This document shows positions 54,684 through 64,000 of a stretch of 64,000 nt of DNA, in pieces. A program made the position numbers and the translations under genes. Origin of the DNA: Cydia pomonella. Taxonomy: Eukaryota > Arthropoda > Insecta > Lepidoptera > Tortricidae. Under the pieces are notes generated by a model, which was given only the letters and a program-made list of their open reading frames with translations, did no database searches and was not told the DNA's origin. The DNA lies in contig NC_084705.1 of NCBI RefSeq assembly GCF_033807575.1, forward strand, positions 11,030,019 to 11,094,018. Reading direction: 5' to 3'. Position 1 is the stretch's first letter. Every line of letters starts with the position of its first letter.

Positions 54684-54905
54684 TTACAGTACATATGGGG
54701 CTACTTTATAGCACTAGTGCGAGAAGTAGCATATTACGTTACTGTGTCGAACATTTAAAGGGCCATATGTACTGTAAAACGTTGTACGATACATGTGCGA
54801 ATAGGTAATTCGCAACTCGTGTCGATTTAAAACACTCCCTTCGGTCGTGTTTTAATTTATCGCCACTCGTTTCGAATTTCCTATTTTTCGCACTTGTATC
54901 GTAAT
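54684..54905. mobile_element. Palindromic MITE, complete copy
   Basis: Two palindromes in tandem. ACAGTACATATGG / CCATATGTACTGT encloses 54696-54767. From 54788, ACGATACATGTGCGAATAGG pairs with CCTATTTTTCGCACTTGTAT. The centre AAAACACTCCCTTCGGTCGT is flanked by GATTT/AAATTTATC-type arms. The right half recurs alone at 5079-5150. Confidence 0.65.
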
Positions 54906-55422
54906 GTACTATTCTATTAAGAATAAGTGCACGTTATAGAATTCAAAAGTATAGTTCTCATGTTCATATTTTTCATAGGTAGATTGCTAAAAATAGACAT
55001 CACAGCCCGCTTAAGACTTACACCAAGGACAGACAAGAACCGCGAACCAATGTAAAATCGATAATTGTAAAGGTAATCGTCGATTTTCTTAATTATACTT
55101 AGGTATATATTAAATGAACCGTTATAATTACTAAATTATGGGGAAAACAGAAATTAATACAGCTTAAAAAATAGACAAAGTCTGACATATAAATGAAACT
55201 GAAATCGTGTTCTTATATAATAAGAAGTTATATTTTGATCTTGTTTGTTCATTGTAATAATTTCGAAGGGGAGTGAACAGATTGATGACTGACATTTTAT
55301 GTAACACATGTTTCAACGAAATAAATAAAGCCATTAAATAAATGTGTGTTGCGTGCCAATATTTGACAAATTGAAAAAGATGGACGCGTTTCTTTGTATA
55401 AAAGGAGGTAGGTAGGTAGGTA
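54906..55422. other. No gene recognised
   Basis: AT-rich spacer; (AGGT)4 at 55406-55421. Confidence 0.35.
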
Positions 55423-55554
55423 CGGTCACGTCTGAAAATATCGATATGGACAAAATGACAAATTCATGTATACACTAACTTAATAAATGGGCAATAAGGT
55501 CGTGTATACATATTTTTGACACGTTTTCCGTATCGATATTTTCAGACGTGACTG
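55423..55554. mobile_element. MITE with CRGTCACGTCTGAAAATATC ends, TA target
   Basis: CGGTCACGTCTGAAAATATC with GATA, against TATC with GATATTTTCAGACGTGACTG; TA flanks at 55421-55422 and 55555-55556. Inner pair TGTATACA/TGTATACA. 132 bp, non-coding; Tc1/mariner-type MITE. Confidence 0.8.
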
Positions 55555-55556
55555 TA

Positions 55557-56098
55557 CATTTAAATCTCTAAACTTTGATGGATGCTCTCCTTTCCAATCT
55601 CTTTGTCACTGGACAGGATATGTAGGTATACAATAAGTTTACAACCTGCCAAACATTTGCACATCGACTCCACGTTATAATAATACCTCAATAGGTACCG
55701 ACGAGTATAAGAAACATTTCATATATTCCTTTGCGCGAGATATAACTTGGATTATTTAGAATAACATCTTTGTAAAGCTCAGAAAGCCTCTTATTTTTAT
55801 TTAGTGAGCACCGCCGGTGCATTCTGAATACGCAAGTCGTACTTATTAAGCTAGTTGTTGGGCGTAATTATAATTAAGTAAGTAAGTTCAACTCTGTAAC
55901 CAGTTGATTGCATTTGAATTAGTAAAGTTAGGTATTTCTGTAGCAGTTAAAGTTGGTCTACCGGGAGACCGGTGTCACCCGTGTATGAAAATTAGATTGA
56001 ACCTAGGCTTACGGGCTATATACTATTTACTCCTTGCTTGCGCAATATTGCAGTTTATCTAAATTAATGACTAAATGAAATGAAATGATGAAATTTAT
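55557..56098. other. No gene recognised
   Basis: Nothing supported. Confidence 0.35.
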
Positions 56099-56310
56099 GA
56101 CAACCGTTCTGGCGTAGTGGGTAGTGACCCTGCCTATGGATCCGATGGTTCTGGGTTCAAATCCCGGTTGCGGCATTTATTTGTGTGATGAGCACGGATA
56201 TTTGTTCCTGAGTCTTGGGTGTTTTCTATGTATTTAAGTATTTATATATTAAATATATCGTTGTCTCACACACACAACACAAGCTTGAGCTTACTGTGTA
56301 ATATTTTTTT
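56099..56310 (+). mobile_element. tRNA-derived SINE, copy 10, 3'-eroded
   Basis: GACAACCGTTCTGGCGTAGT, GGTTCAAATCCCGG, GTGATGAGCACGGATATTTG, ATATATCGTTGTCTC. The AAGCCTTATTGAGC segment is shortened and the final TAATAATGTCC is lost into an AT-rich tail. Confidence 0.8.
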
Positions 56311-57311
56311 AATTAATTAATTTATTATTAAATAATAGGTATGTATTTTTCTTTTACTCGCCCTCAATATAAATATATTCATTATATACCTATACATTAT
56401 AAAACAATACACATTGTGACATTGTCACATTGTATAGAAATTGTTATTAAAAATAACCTAGTTACTAATAGGTAGGTAGTAGCAATTCAACTGAATTTAG
56501 GTAGGTAGGAAATTAAGATTTAATTAGTATACTTACCGTGTAATATTTCAGACACTTTGTCAAATAAGACCTTGAGAAATTATTCCCTTCATCCATCAAA
56601 TAATCAGTCAAAAGTCACATACGTAATACCTACTTCCTGAAATCACTTCCGTGAAAATATCGATTAGCCTAACGTGTATGGTTTGGTTTGATTGATGTTT
56701 TAGAGTAAACTCGATGTGTGTTATGCGTGGGCAGGAATCCGGATGTGACTTACCAAATTCTGATATTTCCCTACCCTTTATTTTGTCAGTGGATTAATAA
56801 TTTACTCTTATTTTTTTCAATAAATCCTAAAATTAAATAAATATTGACGTCAATTTCTCGAACTTCAACGCGTTTAACGTTTCGTAAAACGCAATTAATA
56901 GTTAAGTATATTTTTTTACAAGTGGGCAAAACTGTTGTTTAACCCCCTTATGGTAATATTGATACTCAAGCAAGCGTAATATTTTTTGCAGCGTTTGTTC
57001 CAAGTAACTAAGCCTTTGTACCATACTGCAATCGATGCTGATCCATTGTGATCGTTTATTAAGTTATTACCCACTACAGTTCTCCATGCAGCAGCATGGC
57101 TACTTCAAATGATAAAGTTTCATTGCTGTGCTAAAGTTAGTAGGATTATCCAAACACTGTAACTATCTATGTTACCTGTTGATTGCACGTGTCAGCACAT
57201 TTGCTAATCTCCGGGAAAACGATAACTACCTATTTTGTTGTTACAAAGAAAATATGTGTAGGTATGTCAGGCATTTCCCTAATCATTTCTTTATATATTT
57301 CATTTGGATAG
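56311..57311. other. No gene recognised
   Basis: AT-rich. An open frame runs into the terminal-exon candidate from about 57113. Confidence 0.35.
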
Positions 57312-57406
57312 GGACTGCAGCTGTGTTACTCTTGCATCGTTATTGCTGTAGTTATGAGACGGGCGATGACCCTCAAAAATTCCTTGATGAAATGAGTGAC
57401 GATTGA
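57312..57406 (+). CDS. Terminal exon candidate, membrane-type tail
   Basis: After an acceptor-like TATATTTCATTTGGATAG the frame reads TAAVLLLHRYCCSYE and ends GDDPQKFLDEMSDD with a TGA at 57404-57406. A hydrophobic run followed by a Cys pair and an acidic tail suits the membrane end of a protein. The acceptor phase (two bases to complete a codon) matches the donor phase of 38394. The frame is also open upstream to about 57113 (some 97 codons), so it could be a larger exon or chance. No polyadenylation signal is close by. Confidence 0.25.
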
Positions 57407-57599
57407 ACATCCTAATTGCGACGGCATTGTGGCAACGGCTTCAATACTTTTGTGCCCTAAACTTGTCATTTTTATGGTTATACATAGTATAGTTTAAAAA
57501 AAGATCGACGCGGTCTTCGTATTATAGAATATATTTAAACAGATTTCAAAATATATTCGTAAATTCACATTTTCACAGAGCGCGTAGTTACGTTATTGT
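57407..57599. other. Spacer
   Basis: Nothing recognised. Confidence 0.3.
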
Positions 57600-58149
57600 A
57601 AAAAGCGGCCAAGTGCGAGTCGGAATCGCCCATGAAGGGTTCCGTACCATTTATGGCGTATTAAAAAAAACTACTTACTAGATCTCGTTCGAACCAATTT
57701 TCGGTGGAAGTTTGCATGATAATGTACATCATATATTTTTTTTCGTTTATCAATCTCTTATTTTAGAAGTTACAGGGGGGGGGGGACGACACATTTTACC
57801 ACTTTGGAAGTATCTCTCGCGCAAACTATTCAGTTAAGAAAAAATGATATAAGAACCTCAATATCATTTTTGAAGACCTATCCATACATACCCCACACGT
57901 ATGGGTTTGATGAAAATAAAATTTTGAGTTTCAGTTCTAAGTATTACCCCCAAAATTTTTTGTTTTTTTTTCTATTTTTGTGTGAAAATCTTAATGCGGT
58001 TCAAAAAATTCATCTTCTTACCAAGTTTCAACTGTATAGTTCTTATATTTTCGGAAAAAATGGCTGTGACATACGGACGGACAGACAAACAGACATGACG
58101 AATCCATAAGGGTTCCGTTTTTTGCCATTTGGCTACGGAACCCTAAAAA
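57600..58149 (-). mobile_element. Two-hairpin repeat, subfamily A, copy 3 (single middle block)
   Basis: AAAAAGCGGCCAAGTGCGAG, GTCGGAATCGCCCATGAAGG, CTAGATCTCGTTCGAACC, a G tract of about 12 at 57775, CCTATCCATACATACCCC, GACATACGGACGGACAGAC and GGCTACGGAACCCTAAAAAA. It lacks the internal duplication of copies 1 and 2. Confidence 0.85.
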
Positions 58150-59050
58150 ATATTAGTATGCGAAGCAGGTATCGAACGCTGAACGGGGTCTATGTCCGAA
58201 TGCCTGGATGCCGGCGAATTTCATTACTCTAGCTAACTAGGAATTACAGCTAGCCGTGCTACGGGTGCCTGTGCAGGGAAACGACCCCAGTCCCCACCGG
58301 GTCATTAACGCTCGGTTTTAACCACTAAACTTTGAATTTTACGACGGGTTTCCATTTTAATTGTAGGTTTGTCTTTTGTTTTATTTAACTTTGAATTCAA
58401 ATTTTAACTAAGCATTTTAGGGAAACCGGATCCAGAAGGGAATCGTAGGACTGAAATTATCATAAAATATTTATTTTCATCGTACATTAAAATTGTTACA
58501 TTGTTCGTCCTACACCGATGTTAATAGCAGTAATAAATTATATAAAGTTCAAACTTAACGTAACAAGCTTTACAGAATTTAAGAGAAATTATCCATTAAG
58601 ATTGTTTTAAATGACAAGCCACTCTCTAGTCAAAATACATTTGCCGAATAAAGCTAAAATTAATGAGGCCAGATATCTACTTAATTCAACTGTGTTCCAT
58701 TTAAATTAGTAGGAACATTGGGTACAAACTAGTCGCATACACTTAACACAATAAAACAAATATTTTTACTCAAAATGTTTACATATAACTTAATTGCTAT
58801 CAAATCTCTTAAAGGCAAATGCCTGAAAACGTGTAAATATTAACATTAAAGTAAAACCTCGCGAGCTAGTTAGCCGATAAAACGAGCAAAAACATTTCTG
58901 AGAATGTTGTGTAACTAATACTCTGGCATAACAACTTTGTCAGATAGAAAGAAGGGAAATCAAAAAAAAAATGTAGGGGTGAAGGGTTGACTTCTCATAG
59001 AAAATTTGAATTTCGCGCCTTTTTCTACTGACAAAGTGGGCGTGCTAGAG
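58150..59050. other. Gene-free; possible tRNA-like stretch; upstream region of the secreted-protein gene
   Basis: 58150-58330 is GC-richer. On the minus strand CAGCGTTCGATACCTGC recalls a B box and a T run follows, with TTAGCTAGAGTAATG further upstream. The spacing does not make a normal tRNA. An ACTTTGTCAG / CTGACAAAGT inverted pair (58931, 59027) lies within 130 bases of the TATA box and could be regulatory. Confidence 0.3.
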
Positions 59051-59058
59051 TATAAAAG
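59051..59058 (+). promoter_or_regulatory. TATA box of the secreted-protein gene
   Basis: TATAAAAG lies 72 bases before the ATG at 59130. A start site about 30 bases downstream (near 59080) would give a 5' UTR of about 50 bases, normal for small insect secreted-protein genes. Note that CTTTTTGTTTTAG directly before the ATG would also serve as a splice acceptor for an upstream first exon. Confidence 0.6.
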
Positions 59059-59129
59059 CTGAAATGATACGCTGTGCGGTAAAGTTTGATAACTGTTACT
59101 AAGTTAGGATCCTTTTTGTTTTAGGTACG

Positions 59130-59308
59130 ATGGCGAGGGTCTTCGCCATAGTACTGGCGTTATGCAGCGGTGCACGCGGCCAGGGCCACCACGGCCGTGT
59201 CTTTTACCTGCAGGACACGTTAAGCCCAGTGCAGAAATTTGACGCTGCCTTGGGCACGGCCTCTGCGTTTTCTCCTTTGCCAGCTAGGTTACCTGTTAAC
59301 GGATTTGG
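59130..59308 (+). CDS. Small secreted protein, exon 1
   Basis: The ATG opens a signal peptide (MARVFAIVLALCSGARG, likely cleaved before QGHH). The mature part contains GRVFYLQDTLSPVQKF and an Ala/Pro/Gly-rich stretch. The exon ends GGATTTGG at a good donor (GTGAGA), leaving two bases of a codon. GC content rises sharply over the exon. I do not recognise the family; composition is compatible with a cuticular, eggshell or silk-gland small secreted protein. The intron (59309-62418) contains a foldback with a nested repeat and a 749-bp TIR element, which explains its length. Confidence 0.75.
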
Positions 59309-59938
59309 GTGAGAAAAACTGAATAACAAAACATGAATCTAAATAAATAACAAAATTGTTTAATCACCACAATTTAAAAGAATATATATTATTGTGCATC
59401 CATTGTCCTAGACAAACAAACAAACCAAACTAATTGAGTGTAAGTTTAAGTCAAGACATTTTTGTAAAAATAACTTGTTTTATTAGACACTAAGACTGGT
59501 CAGGTAAGTGTGTTGCTGTTAGTACCTTACACAGTAGATTAAGGAAGAATGTTGAGTGCTACCGTTCGCCAACAAACTGTCAAGCAGTTTGGCGAAAAAT
59601 ATGTAAAAAGAATTATGCTGTGTATTTAAATAAAAATATTAAAAAAAACGTTGAACTAAAACCAATATACATAAGCAACGATTAAATTGATTTGTTATTG
59701 TGTAGCCACGAAACAACGAATACGCTATACTCGTAACAGTGGCTGCCACTATTGACACACATAACATATGTTAGTACACACACTTAGGTGACTGCCTCTC
59801 ACAATACTTTTACATGTTGACTAATCATAGGATTGGGATATTAATGTACAAGATGTGTATAGTATCTACATAAATATAACTTTACTGTACAGTGTGTGTA
59901 TATATGCATGTACTTAAGAGGAAAGGGAACGAAGTCAA

Positions 59939-60742
59939 GTGACCGCTTCTCCATACAAACGTAGTCCTCATTTTCCTCTCCTCTCTGAATATTAACATTG
60001 TAGAAAACATTTTTACGAAATTTGATGTATACGAGTATTAACTACAACGATGCCTCTTTGTTTGATTTGTCTCGATTTTTTTAAATGTTTCGAGTGTTAG
60101 TAACTTTTAAAAAAGCGGCCAAGTGCGAGTCGGACTCGCCCATGAAGGTTTCCGTACCATTTATGACGTATTAAAAAAAAACTACTTACTAGATCTCGTT
60201 CAAACCAATTTTCGGTGGAAGTTTGCATAGTAATGTACATCATATATTTTTTTTAGTTTTATCATTGTGTCATTTTAGAAGTTACAGGGGGAGGGGGGGG
60301 GGGGGGCACACATTTTACCACTTTGGAAGTGTCTCTAGCGCAAACTATTCAGTTTAGAAAAAAAAATATATTAGAAACCTCAATATCATGTTTGAAGACC
60401 TATCCATAGATAGCTCAAACGTATGGGTTTGTTGAAAAAAAAAATTGAGTTACAGTTCTACTCTACCCCCAAAATTTATTGTTTTTTTTTTTTGCTTAAT
60501 GCGGTTCACAGAATACATCTACTTACCAAGTTTTAACAGTATAGTTCTTATAGTTTCGGACATGACGAATCCATAAGGGTTCCGTTTTTTGCCATTTGGC
60601 TACGGAACCCTAAAAATCGTATGGAGTTTGTTTTCGCTCCTATTTCTTATAATAATCAAAAAATTATAATAATATGAGTAATTACCATAATGTCAATATC
60701 CGGGGAGGAAACAGGGACTAAGTTTGTATGGAGAAGTGGTCG
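59939..60742. mobile_element. Foldback/MITE with CCACTTCTCCATACAAAC ends, split by another repeat
   Basis: GACCGCTTCTCCATACAAAC with GTAGTCC at the left, against GGGACTAAGTTTGTATGGAG with AAGTGGTCG at the right; about 38-base inverted ends. Without the insert at 60109-60616 it is about 300 bp. A one-ended relative is at 41792. It lies in the intron of the secreted-protein gene. Confidence 0.75.
60109..60616 (-). mobile_element. Two-hairpin repeat, subfamily A, copy 4, nested
   Basis: AAAAAAGCGGCCAAGTGCGA, CTAGATCTCGTTCAAACC, a long G tract (60286-60306, one A inside), CCTATCCATAGATAGC and GGCTACGGAACCCTAAAAA. The GACA stretch is deleted. It is inserted within the foldback element, so it is younger than that copy. 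Confidence 0.85.
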
Positions 60743-61438
60743 TCCACTGTCGTAAATATTAAATGCGATGATGCAGATTGATATGAAATTGGAGCGACAT
60801 TAGGTCAAATTTTTTGACAGCTTGTGAGATCGCAATATTTTCAAAGGATCATAATTATTATAGGTATATAACGTTTCATTCATGAAGACGCGTACCTTGA
60901 CTCATAATGTCATGTTATTAAAGATTAGATTTGAGAAAACTGTGCGACATCGTGGATGACACGTAGTATATATTTCTCTTTTTTAGACCATTCAAATGCG
61001 CTCCTGTGCGCAGTAAAACTTAACGGCTGGCGTGTTATGATATGACAATTTCCATAAGTGAGCACATCAAGTCGTTAGGTCACAAGCATTCATCAAAAAA
61101 GTTGTAAGGTGCTCCAGATTCGTAATTGTGACTATAAACTAAAGTTATCCTCACTAATTTCAGTTTTTATGAAAAAATACTGTATAAAACTAAGTAACAC
61201 ACATGTGCACCGAATGTTAAAAGAATGACCGACGAAATGTACTTTAACATTCCTTAAACGTTGTAAAGGGCCAACGTGTCTCTCGCCACGTTGTGGACAC
61301 AATTCTCTTGATGCAACGTTTTATCTAGCTAAAATAAGTAACATAGAGGCTCGGATAAATACATTCAGCCAGGAAATGTAGTGTTTGAAAATCACCAATA
61401 GAAAAACTTTCCGATAGCTTATTTAAATTTTAATTTAC
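60743..61438. other. Intron sequence, nothing recognised
   Basis: No repeat named. CTCTTTTTTAG at about 60987 is acceptor-like but the following sequence gives no clear exon. Confidence 0.35.
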
Positions 61439-61441
61439 CTA

Positions 61442-62190
61442 TAGTTCGGGCGGGGACCGTATGATCTGCTACGTCATCTGATACAAGGATAAGCCCCATG
61501 GCAACAATTCATAAAAACGATGCTAAATTTGGAAAAAAATAGTAAAAAAAAATTGGGTGAAAGCACGAAAAAACGTAACACTTCCGGTTACAAAAAAAAG
61601 TGAATTCGTTCCTTCCAACCCTTTAAATGCCCGGCAGACGCACTTTCGGCCATTTGGGAGCTGGCAGACGAGTATTTTCTGAATCTACATATAAATTGCG
61701 ATATGTTGCCACAAGTTTCATCTTCGTATCAGATGACGTAAATTTCACCTTTTTTTCGTACCTTTAAGTGCCCGGCAGACGCTCTTTCGGCCATTTGGGA
61801 GTTGGCAGACGAGTATTTTCTTAACCTACATATAAATTGCTATATGTTGCCATAAGTCTCATCTTCGTATCAGATGACGTAAATTTCAATTTTTTTCGTA
61901 CCTTTAAGTGCCCGGCAGACGCACCTTCAGGCATTTAGGAGCAGGCAGACGAGTGTTTTCTGAACCTACATATAAATTCCTATCTGTTGCTACCAGTCTC
62001 ATCTTTGTATCAGATGACGTAAATTTCTTTTTTTTTTTTGTAACCAGAAGTGGTACTTTTTTCGTGCTTTCGGCCAATTCTATTTTTTTTACTAGTTATT
62101 CCAAACTTAGCATCACTTTTATGAATTGTTGCTATGGGGCTTATCCTCGTATCAGATGACGTAGTAGATCATACGGTCCCCACCCAACTA
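61442..62190. mobile_element. 749-bp TIR element with 141-bp internal repeats
   Basis: Terminal inverted repeats of about 160 bases, highly similar: TAGTTCGGGCGGGGACCGTA, TGATCTGCTACGTCATCTGA, AAGCCCCATGGCAACAATTC at the left and their inverses at the right. CTA lies immediately outside both ends (61439-61441, 62191-62193), a possible 3-bp target duplication. The middle has three tandem units (CCCGGCAGACGC... at 61629, 61771, 61911). The motif GTATCAGATGACGTA recurs at 61726, 61867, 62007 and 62149, so the right terminus is in register as a fourth, diverged unit. Non-coding; Harbinger-like by target size only. Confidence 0.8.
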
Positions 62191-62418
62191 CTAGTTGTTT
62201 TATGTTGATATTTTACTAGCATATTTTAAAAATAAAGAGTTGAGCTTATCAGAAAATTCGATCATCCTATCTTATTATCTAATCATTATTTTATCATTAA
62301 AATTTACGAAAAATATAATATTGTGTCTGCAACCGGTTTGATGTTGTACTTATAATATTGCACTTTCCATTAACTGGGTATTGCATGTGCTGTGTTGTTT
62401 ACTCCCTTCTGTCTACAG

Positions 62419-62463
62419 CGGACCAGCCTCACCGGGACTTCAGGCCGGCAGTCCACTAAACAG
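62419..62463 (+). CDS. Small secreted protein, exon 2
   Basis: Bounded by CCTTCTGTCTACAG and CAG|GTTAAT. In the phase left by exon 1 it reads GGPASPGLQAGSPLN and ends with AG of a codon: Gly/Pro/Ser-rich like exon 1, no stop. The exon is 45 bases, symmetric, and much richer in GC than the flanks. Confidence 0.65.
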
Positions 62464-62840
62464 GTTAATAATCCCTTTTTGTACCTTTGTCTTTAACTTT
62501 TATTGTACTAAAACTTAACGACCATTGCAGGATGTTTCCCATAAATACAACAAACGGAACATATTTCACTATGCAACAATTTATTTCACTAAGATCCCTC
62601 GGGATATAATTGGTATTTTTTTGTGTATCCACTCAGAAAAACCAATACCGATAGAAAACACAGTTATGTAGAATTTTGAGTGATGCAGATTTTACGATAC
62701 CTACATAGTTGAACAAAGCCAAGACTTTGATAACAAATAAGAAAATTGATTTATTTTCCATTTGGTTTTGGTTTCTGCTGATGTCAGGAACTTACTAAAG
62801 CTGCGTACTTGTTGCTAGCTACATGTTTTATGGAACGCAG

Positions 62841-62868
62841 GTTCTACAAGCAGGAGACCAAAGTTTAA
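62841..62868 (+). CDS. Small secreted protein, candidate exon 3 with stop
   Basis: The acceptor TTTTATGGAACGCAG is followed in phase by RFYKQETKV and a TAA at 62866-62868; AATAAA occurs at 62923. Together with exons 1 and 2 this gives a protein of about 83 residues. The acceptor has a poor pyrimidine tract, so the gene could instead continue beyond the window. Confidence 0.35.
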
Positions 62869-63104
62869 AGTTTAAAGCAATTATGGAAACGTTCTCTACG
62901 GCATTTCGCATGTTCTAAACAAAATAAATGTTTTCCGTAACGAAAGACGTGGCCTGACATTTAATTTTCTACTGGGCTAACGTGAGGGGTATTTTAATAA
63001 GCGTCAATTATGTGGCAACTTCATTCATATTATTATATTTATAAATAGTTCAAGTAAATTATTTGGCACAAACAAGCAATAAATACAGTCGATGTAGACA
63101 TATG
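62869..63104. other. Possible 3' UTR, then spacer
   Basis: AATAAA at 62923-62928 could serve the gene above. Nothing further. Confidence 0.3.
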
Positions 63105-63226
63105 CGCCGAGCCGGCGTGCCGCCGCCGATAAATGATCGGCGTGAAATCGGCGTGACCTTGAGTTAACACTCAATAGCTAATTGTTAACACAATTCATGT
63201 TTCAATTGTTAACACAATTAGCTATT
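63105..63226. repeat. Two adjacent palindromic patches
   Basis: First, GCCGCCGATAAATGATCGGCG forms a GC-rich stem in a GCCGGCGTGCC context (63105-63165). Second, AATAGCTAATTGT and ACAATTAGCTATT (63172-63224) enclose AACACAATTCATGTTTCAATTGTTA. Confidence 0.5.
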
Positions 63227-63821
63227 CTAAGTTGGTATTTGGATTACAATATGGATTTTTTTGTATTGCATGTGTTACAGTTGTCAGATATACATCAATC
63301 ATTAATTAAATGGAATAGAATAGCCAGTTACCTACACAAACTATTTGACACACTCATTAAAGTAACTGCTAAAATAGAAAAGGAAAACTAACTGGCTAAT
63401 GTTGCGACCATCATCCTTGCTTATTTGCTTGCGTCGTAAAATGTAGTGGAGTTAAGCAAAAATTTGAGAATATTGATGTGCGAAAAGTGTCGAAAGCCTG
63501 AAAAAAGACGTGTGCCAAAAATGTCGAGAAATAGAACGAAAGAGACAGAGTGACAAAGATTCACTGCCAATCCGGCGAAACGCGCAAACGCTTGCCCCAC
63601 GGAAATGGCAAGCTGTAAATGGGTGATGAAATATTTTCTTGTCACTTGTTGCTCTAGTCTGTTTACAGTCACCTGGGTCACTGTGGGGCTAATATGACTT
63701 GGTACAAAAGTTCTTGTAACAAACTGTGCCACTATTGTCGCCTGGCTGACGGGAATAATAACAAGAAATATATCGAAATGGCGAGTTTTCTTAAGAAAAT
63801 TGAAGATAAAAGTTGTAGAGA
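63227..63821. other. No gene recognised
   Basis: The open frames at 63182-63391 (plus) and 63421-63732 (minus, 103 codons) lack domain features and splice support. Confidence 0.35.
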
Positions 63822-64000
63822 GGTCTTAAGATCAACCATTCCAAGACCAAAGTAATGGTAGTGGTAGTAGTAACAGGGCAAACATACTCCCAGTTGCCGA
63901 CGCACTTGGTATTACGAAAAAGTTTGTATATCTTGGGTTGATAACCAGTTCCGGTGGTTGCACCGCCGAGATACGCCGCAGAGCTGGCATGGCTAAGAGT
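63822..64000 (+). pseudogene. RTE-type LINE reverse transcriptase fragment, runs off the window
   Basis: The frame opens GLKINHSKTKVM, continues with FVYLGLITSSGGCTAEIRRR and AGMAKS to the window edge. G-L-K-I-N-x-S-K-T-K-V-M followed by F-x-Y-L-G-S-x-I-T-x-x-G is the conserved block just after the catalytic core in RTE-type reverse transcriptases; the fragment at 22868 continues where this one would go. The frame is stopped just upstream (TAG at about 63815), so the copy is 5'-truncated. Confidence 0.85.

Noticed and set aside
54440..54808. 122-codon open frame, with another open frame opposite
   Set aside because: It overlaps the palindromic MITE at 54684. Frames on both strands are side effects of repeat composition.
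63421..63732. 103-codon minus-strand open frame
   Set aside because: A hydrophobic patch is present, but no start context, splice sites or recognisable motif.

Overview
This window reads as nuclear DNA of a lepidopteran (moth or butterfly). It is AT-rich and gene-poor, and is filled with short interspersed elements, palindromic MITEs and decayed non-LTR retrotransposons of kinds that I know from Lepidoptera. The diagnostic pieces are a tRNA-derived SINE seen in about ten copies (A box like TGGCCTAGTGG, B box GGTTCAAATCC), a second tRNA-derived SINE with a perfect 18-bp target duplication, RTE-type reverse transcriptase fragments, and many TIR elements. Nothing suggests a bacterial, viral or organellar origin. 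All family and organism assignments are from pattern memory, not from a search.

Layout. 1-3.1 kb: a probable broken retrocopy of a host gene (minus strand) and a LINE 3' end. 3.1-8.0 kb: SINEs, including one nested in another, several palindromic MITEs, and an unusual 0.8-kb element built of degenerate 15-16-bp units around a GC-rich hairpin. 8-15 kb: mostly featureless, with SINEs and MITEs. 15-28 kb: LINE fragments, a hAT-type MITE with a clean 8-bp target duplication, SINEs, a 69-bp tandem duplication. 28-34 kb: a long two-hairpin repeat, MITEs and one weak exon candidate. 34.4-36.1 kb: a compound repeat block, in which a MITE-derived tandem array abuts a 1-kb foldback element built of 120-bp units, followed by a LINE tail. 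36-53 kb: dispersed repeats, nested elements, one good-looking internal exon candidate (38311-38394) and a possible promoter (40261). 53-58 kb: clusters of the two-hairpin repeat family and a terminal-exon candidate at 57.3 kb. 59-63 kb: the best-supported gene, on the plus strand, with TATA box, signal peptide, splice donor and a phase-compatible second exon, encoding a small secreted protein. Its intron holds a foldback element with another repeat inside it, and a 749-bp TIR element with four motif copies about 141 bp apart. The window ends inside an RTE-type reverse transcriptase fragment.

Host coding content is therefore sparse: one confident small secreted-protein gene, two or three exon candidates that could belong to a gene with very long introns, and one retrocopy. 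The rest is repeat-derived or shows nothing I can name. Most open reading frames in the window are 60-120 codons, as expected by chance, and I do not annotate them as genes.
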